Shown here piece by piece: positions 12,248 to 64,000 of a stretch of 64,000 nucleotides of DNA. This DNA is from Amoebidium appalachense (lineage: Eukaryota > Ichthyosporea), in contig CAVNZM010000010.1 in the NCBI GenBank assembly GCA_963693365.1, forward strand, positions 5,952,001 through 6,016,000. Direction: 5' to 3'. Position numbers and translations under genes: made by a program. A model generated the notes under the pieces. The model was not told the DNA's origin. It made no database searches and saw nothing but the letters and a program-made list of their open reading frames with translations. Every line of letters starts with the position of its first letter. Positions within the stretch are counted from its first letter, which is position 1.

Positions 12248-12719
12248 TGTTGTTGTTCGTCCAATGAGTGTTCATTTCTCATGGCGTTGTATTACTCATA
12301 CTTATGATGGAGCATAATATAATAGTAGACGGACGTGTTCATGTCATTGAGCTGTGCACGTGCACGTGTTTCTGGTGTTATTATATAAGATCTCTAGAGG
12401 ATGTATCATGATTCAATGAAAATGATGATAAGATACTGGTCGTCACTCGTCAGTGGTCGACAACTGTGACAGATGTTGTTGTTCGTCCAATCGATCAGTG
12501 TTCATTTCTCAAGGCGTTGTATTCCAATACTTATGATAGAGCATAAGTAGGCGGACGTGTTCATGTTATTGAGCTGTGCACGTGCACGTGTTTCTGGTGT
12601 TATAATAATGGAGTATGTATTATAGTTACGACCATGATGATAAGATACTGGTCGTCAGTGGTCGACAACTGTGACAGAATATGATGATAAATTACTGGTC
12701 GTCAGTTGTCGACAGTGAC
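12248..12719. repeat. Tandem repeat, unit about 225 bp, 2.2 copies
   Basis: Unit 1 is about 12248-12473, unit 2 about 12474-12679 (shortened by indels), and a truncated third start lies at 12680-12719. Shared blocks include TGTTGTTGTTCGTCCAA, CGGACGTGTTCATGT and TGATAAGATACTGGTCGTC. Each full unit holds the perfect 12-bp palindrome GTGCACGTGCAC (12354-12365 and 12576-12587). Confidence 0.8.
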
Positions 12720-12899
12720 GTCGCCGAATGCTTCGGACTCCAGGCGCCCGTTGACAGCGAACAGGGGCTTCCTCAGGCCCTGACAATGCAAAGTTTTATG
12801 GGCCACAGTGGCCGCGACATAATCGGTGATGTGTATACGCCAATGCTGAACAACGGCAACACTTGGAATGTGCATGTCAATACTAGTAAATACAAGTGA
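12681..12899 (+). pseudogene. Degenerate recombinase-like frame (tentative)
   Basis: A 72-codon frame directly after the 225-bp tandem repeat contains TMQSFMGHSGRDIIGDVYTP. This loosely resembles the C-terminal LGHS-x-x-x-T-x-x-Y end of tyrosine recombinases, but the H-to-Y spacing is one residue longer and the Arg boxes are absent. It could be a decayed mobile-element fragment or chance; the opposite strand is also open here. Confidence 0.2.
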
Positions 12900-12907
12900 C
12901 AACCGAA

Positions 12908-13077
12908 GGGGAGATATCTCTAGAGGGATGGAGGGGAGGGCCCTGAGGGATCGAGCTCAAGGGAGGACTGAGTCGACGTCGAGAGAGAGCTCGAGAGAGA
13001 GAGCTCGAGAGAGAGAGCTCGAGAGCTTGACCGTCCTCGACATCGAGAGAGAGAAAGAGAGAGCCTGAGAGAGAGAG

Positions 13078-13144
<67 letters not shown>

Positions 13145-13300
13145 GGGAGAGGGAGGGAGGGAGGGAGGGAGGAAGGGATGCATGGATGGATGGATAGAGG
13201 GGATGACCTGAGGGAAGTAGGGGGAGCTGATCACGAAGCAGAGAGAGAGAGGGAGAGAGACATAGAGATAGAGAGACGAGAAAGAGAGAGGGGGGAGTAA
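12908..13300. repeat. (GA)n purine-rich tract
   Basis: GA repeats (longest about 13081-13131), with interspersed GAGCTCGAGAGAGA units at 12985-13025 and GGGA repeats at 13150-13175. A second GA block, with a G-run in front, is at 13506-13576. Long open frames here are Ser/Leu or Arg/Glu translations of the repeat. Confidence 0.9.
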
Positions 13301-13364
13301 CTTTGGGATGGTGACCTGTGAGAGTGGTGAGAGAGAAACGGACCCGGACATAATATTATTAGGT

Positions 13365-13442
13365 GTCACTGGCAGCGGAATATGATACGGACATTGCCAA
13401 TGCATGAGTCACTGGCAGCGGAATATGATACGGATATTGCCC
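13365..13442. repeat. 43-bp period direct duplication
   Basis: A block starting GTCACTGGCAGCGGAATATG occurs at 13365-13399 and again at 13408-13442 with one difference in about 34 bases. The near identity indicates a recent duplication. Confidence 0.85.
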
Positions 13443-13473
13443 TGAGCCGGGAGGAGAAGGGGGCGGCCCAGGG

Positions 13474-13578
<105 letters not shown>

Positions 13579-13595
13579 GGCATGAGACAACCCTT

Positions 13596-14075
13596 TGTAA
13601 ACAACTGTACACATGAACTGTACATGTTTACTAAAGAATGTGATGTACTAGCACACGATTCGTGCTTTGTCACGAATATCACATAAATATTATGTCCGCA
13701 CCAATAGGAATCAATCTTACCTAAGAAGTGAACCATATATGGTTCTACCGCTGCATACCACATAAACGAAGTGAACCAATAAGATGTTTGCATAAATAGG
13801 ACGAAGGTCTGACTGGCTCGGACCGCACCAGAATCACGAATGGCATGTTGCCACCCGCGCTGGCCGTGGATGAACCAATCCTGGGCCTTGATCCGAAACC
13901 TGGGGGCTATATAAGAAAGCCGTCCCAGTACGGGGATCACATCAGTGAAGTCTGAGACAGACTGAGTCCGCCCATACTAAAAGCAACCTGGCCGCGTGTA
14001 CCTTTCTACCCGTTCTCTGTCTTTATTTTAATTCAGTTGTACTCTGCCTTATCCTAACCAGTCCAACTGTTTACA
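13596..14075. mobile_element. Solo LTR of an LTR retrotransposon
   Basis: A 480-bp unit begins TGTAAACA and ends TGTTTACA, so it has the TG...CA ends and an 8-bp perfect terminal inverted repeat. It is flanked by a 5-bp direct repeat, CCCTT, at 13591-13595 and 14076-14080, the target-site duplication expected of Gypsy or Copia elements. On the plus strand it has CCAAT words (about 13700 and 13776), a TATATAAG box at 13908-13915 and a T-rich possible poly(A) region near 14025, in the usual U3-R-U5 order. No internal coding region adjoins it, so it is a solo LTR left by recombination. The superfamily cannot be told. Confidence 0.85.
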
Positions 14076-14080
14076 CCCTT

Positions 14081-35784
<21,704 letters not shown>

Positions 35785-37664
35785 AGTGGAGAAAAGCAAA
35801 GGACATTTGGAGAACATAGACCTCAAGGTTTCCAATACTTGATTAATTCTGTTTGCTACAGCATATCCAAGTCAAATTTTGACAGTCTAATCGCTGGCTA
35901 ACTTGCTGTGAGCTGCACAAGGTAGTGTTTTTTCGGTTGGTAGAATTTGGTGTCGTGTGTGAACCGTGGCACCGAGCTTCGATTAGATTTGGCTGAAAAA
36001 GGTGGAGTTTCGAATATGCTTACTTCCTCCCGACTATTCTTCATACAGCTAAAAGAGCAACTGGTTTCTTGCACATATGGCAAGACATTTACCTCACCAG
36101 CGTCCCACTCCATTTACTATTACGGTAACCCGGATACTGGTGGGAGATCTAGAGGTTTGTTGCACTTCGTTTGCGCAACACTTTCCCGCCATTTGTTTTT
36201 AGTGGGCCAATAGGGCGGATGCGGTGTGTGCAGGACAGCTGCCAACGGCAACGCATCACGTTGCTGTAGAGAAGCATTGAAAACCAAAAAACGTCATAAA
36301 ACTTACAGCCTACAACTTACCGTAAATTTATTCTTTATTTTATGTTTTTTCTTTTATATTTTACAGTATAACTACATTTATTTACTAGTACAGTTACGCA
36401 GATGCTGATTGGATCTGATAAGAAAATACCGTGAGCCAGACCTCTTGATCTGATTGGCGGTCTCCCCACATATGCAGAGTCTCCCGCAACTTTCTATCTA
36501 CACGGAATTTTACATATCCCGGGGATTTGAGTCTCGAGACCATATTCTCGTATGTATGTGACAGAGACTAAGGAATACGGCCAGACCAAGAATTTGTGTG
36601 TTTTCTTGCACTTAGAAGCACTTGCGGGAAAAACTGCGGCTCTATGTGTTTTATAGAATTGTTCTGGGCGTGGCGGTGACCCAAAGGCTTGCTCCTGGAT
36701 CCGGAATTGCAGAATAAATCCAGTCAAAGGCAGAAATAGCGAAGTTTAAATTTTTTTAATAAAAAAAGTCATTATAAAAAAATTTTCATCGTCACGTAGG
36801 ATATCTATATGATTTTCATACGGTCTCAGGCATCGTAGCATGCACTTGGTTAATTCGTTAAGTTTTTTTCCTTTCTTTCTTCCTACTTTGATTTATGCAA
36901 TGCATATTTACACCTCTATCGGTGGTTTAGCGGTTAAATCCGCCGTTCGGGCCCCGACCCAGGTTTCGACATGTAGCTGACGGGAGGGTAGTATTAGGAG
37001 ATAAACGTATTTTGAAGTCGCAGAGATTTGATTGGTAAGTAGCAACCACATGGCAGGTGCAAAAAAAAGTAACCAGACGGTCCAGACCTTCAATGACGTC
37101 AATCACAATTTGGTTACAATTTAAAGATACTCATTAGAACAACGCTCCATAAACACTTCTAAAAGCCGCTAATTTACGTTCATTTTTCTTCTCCGAATAC
37201 GGGCTAGCCTAAAAACCTCTATTTTTCAAAATGCAGATTCGCATCTATGTGTTGCCTTTTTGCAGACTTTTAGAAACCGATTTGCATCGCTCAAAGTTGA
37301 TGTCCATATATGACAACTATAAGCGTGTCTTGATTGGTCTACAAAGGACTCAGCAGTGACACACGGCGTTCAAAAAATATCCATCACACGAAAACAGTCC
37401 AACAACTAGCCGGGCAGACAACAAAGCTCAGTTTTTTTGTCACGTTAATAGTTGACACTTGTAACTTGAAGTTGTAGACCGTGACAGGATTGTCTGTTTT
37501 TCCAACACTTACTTTGCTCTCTGACACATCTATACTTTTACGCCTCTGTGCACGGACTGTTTCGGCTTTGGTCGCACAGGAAGTGCGGATGTGCGCAGAT
37601 CTGCAAATGTTCGTTGAATTCCCACAGTGAAGGTTGCACCGGCCATCTGGTGCCACAAACAGCC
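35785..37664. promoter_or_regulatory. Shared divergent promoter region of TOP3A and VPS13
   Basis: The 1,880 bases between two start codons that face away from each other. It is nearly free of long simple repeats, in contrast to the genes. A CCAAT box beside a GGGCGG (about 36206-36217) is the clearest promoter-like element. No TATA box is placed convincingly. A possible untranslated exon end (GGTGAG then GTAAATG on the minus strand, near 36093) is unproven. A tRNA-like element lies inside. Confidence 0.5.
36921..36975 (+). mobile_element. tRNA-like SINE head (A-box and B-box)
   Basis: GGTGGTTTAGCGGTTAAATC resembles a tRNA 5' half with an A-box (TAGCGGTTA), and AGGTTTCGAC about 34 bases on resembles a B-box. 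The spacing suits an internal Pol III promoter. The acceptor stem does not close, so it is not a functional tRNA. An A8 run near 37060 might be the tail. No target-site duplication found. Confidence 0.4.
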
Positions 37665-63146
<25,482 letters not shown>

Positions 63147-63419
63147 GTAAGCTTTTACCCCCCCCCCCCCCCCCCCCCCCCCCTCCCCCCACCCCACCCC
63201 CCAAAAAACAAAAAAACAAAACAAAACAAAACAAACAAAACAAACAAACAAATTGAACACAAAAGTGGCTTATCCACTAATATTCTCCTTCCCCTTTCCC
63301 TACTTCCTTCAACAACCCCTGCTCACGAACAGTTGACTAATGGGCCCATTTTTGTATCTGTATGCCCTTACGTGTGCGTTGATGGGTGGGTGTGGGAGGA
63401 CGAGGAGGTGGTGGTGGTG

Positions 63420-63472
<53 letters not shown>

Positions 63473-63834
63473 GACGAAGGCATGGAGAGAAGGGTAGGCG
63501 TGTGTGGAGAGGGAGAGGGTAGGGAAGCATGTTATTGTTGTGTAGGTTGGCCATCATGTGAACTAGTCCTTCTCTTTTGGCATCAAGGCAATGAAACCAA
63601 CTGTTTACTTTCACCTGACCCCCCCCCCCCCCCCCCCCTTCTTTCCCCGCGGCTCTTTCTCCCCCTTCCTCATACTGGCAGGGAGGCACCCACACAAGCA
63701 AAACCAGCCATCACACAATATCTTTAGATCTTTTTAATTCCCGAAAAGATCATTTCGAACATGCACCTACTCTTCTTCCCCCCCCCCCCCCCCCCCCCCC
63801 ACCCAACCCTTCCGTACCACGTATGCATGCGCAT

Positions 63835-63928
<94 letters not shown>

Positions 63929-63963
63929 CACCCAACCCTTCCGTACCACGTATGCATGCGCAT

Positions 63964-64000
<37 letters not shown>
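63147..64000. other. VPS13 intron 39 (partial) with a 129-bp direct repeat
   Basis: C-run right after the donor (63158-63183), a G-run (63434-63471) and C-runs at 63620 and 63779. CCTTCCGTACCACGTATGCA with the following GCGCATG occurs at 63807 and again at 63936, each leading into CA repeats (63835-63926 and 63963 on). No further exon seen. Confidence 0.8.

Noticed and set aside
35898-36113. Minus-strand 71-codon frame ahead of TOP3A (MEWDAGEVNVLPYV)
   Set aside because: TOP3A already has a complete N-terminus at 35784. This might overlap an untranslated exon but is not supported as coding.
36905-36990. Functional tRNA gene
   Set aside because: A- and B-box words are present but acceptor and T stems do not pair.

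Overview
The window is nuclear DNA from an intron-rich eukaryote. The evidence is two large genes with dozens of GT-AG introns, CTAAC/CTGAC branch-point-like motifs, a strong GCCATGG start context, the standard genetic code and no bacterial gene organisation. The lineage cannot be fixed from one window. A unicellular or early-branching eukaryote with a metazoan-like gene repertoire is my guess only. The DNA is extreme in simple sequence: G or C runs up to about 70 bases, (CA)n/(GT)n tracts, and recurrent C(n)A(n) / T(n)G(n) junctions. Most long open frames (poly-Cys/Val, poly-Thr/His, poly-Pro, poly-Gly) are translations of these tracts and are not genes.

Layout. (1) 1-1425: possible 3' end of a plus-strand gene (two weak exons) around a foldback repeat. 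(2) 1426-5657: no gene recognised. (3) 5658-7316, minus: an intronless 552-residue SH3 adaptor with NPF and proline-rich motifs. (4) 7317-15578: intergenic DNA with repeats, including a 225-bp tandem repeat with a perfect palindrome, a degenerate recombinase-like frame, a 480-bp solo LTR with 5-bp target-site duplications, and a possible E2F-like promoter cluster. (5) 15579-35784, minus: complete DNA topoisomerase III (TOP3A type) in 29 exons, including four zinc knuckles built by tandem duplication of a phase 0-0 exon. The C-terminal exons carry frame breaks in G-runs. (6) 35785-37664: shared divergent promoter region, with a tRNA-like SINE head. (7) 37665 to beyond the right edge, plus: the first 39 exons (1,604 residues) of VPS13, the bridge-like lipid transfer protein.

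TOP3 and VPS13 are unrelated in function (dissolving recombination intermediates versus lipid transport at membrane contacts) but lie head to head. Both show the same intron architecture, read on their own sense strand: C-runs or (GT)n just after the donor and (CA)n just before the acceptor. Several introns also carry duplicated copies of the exon end or donor. This oriented arrangement of simple sequence at splice sites is the most unusual signal in the window. Exon joins were checked by reading-frame phase and by remembered family motifs; no search was run.
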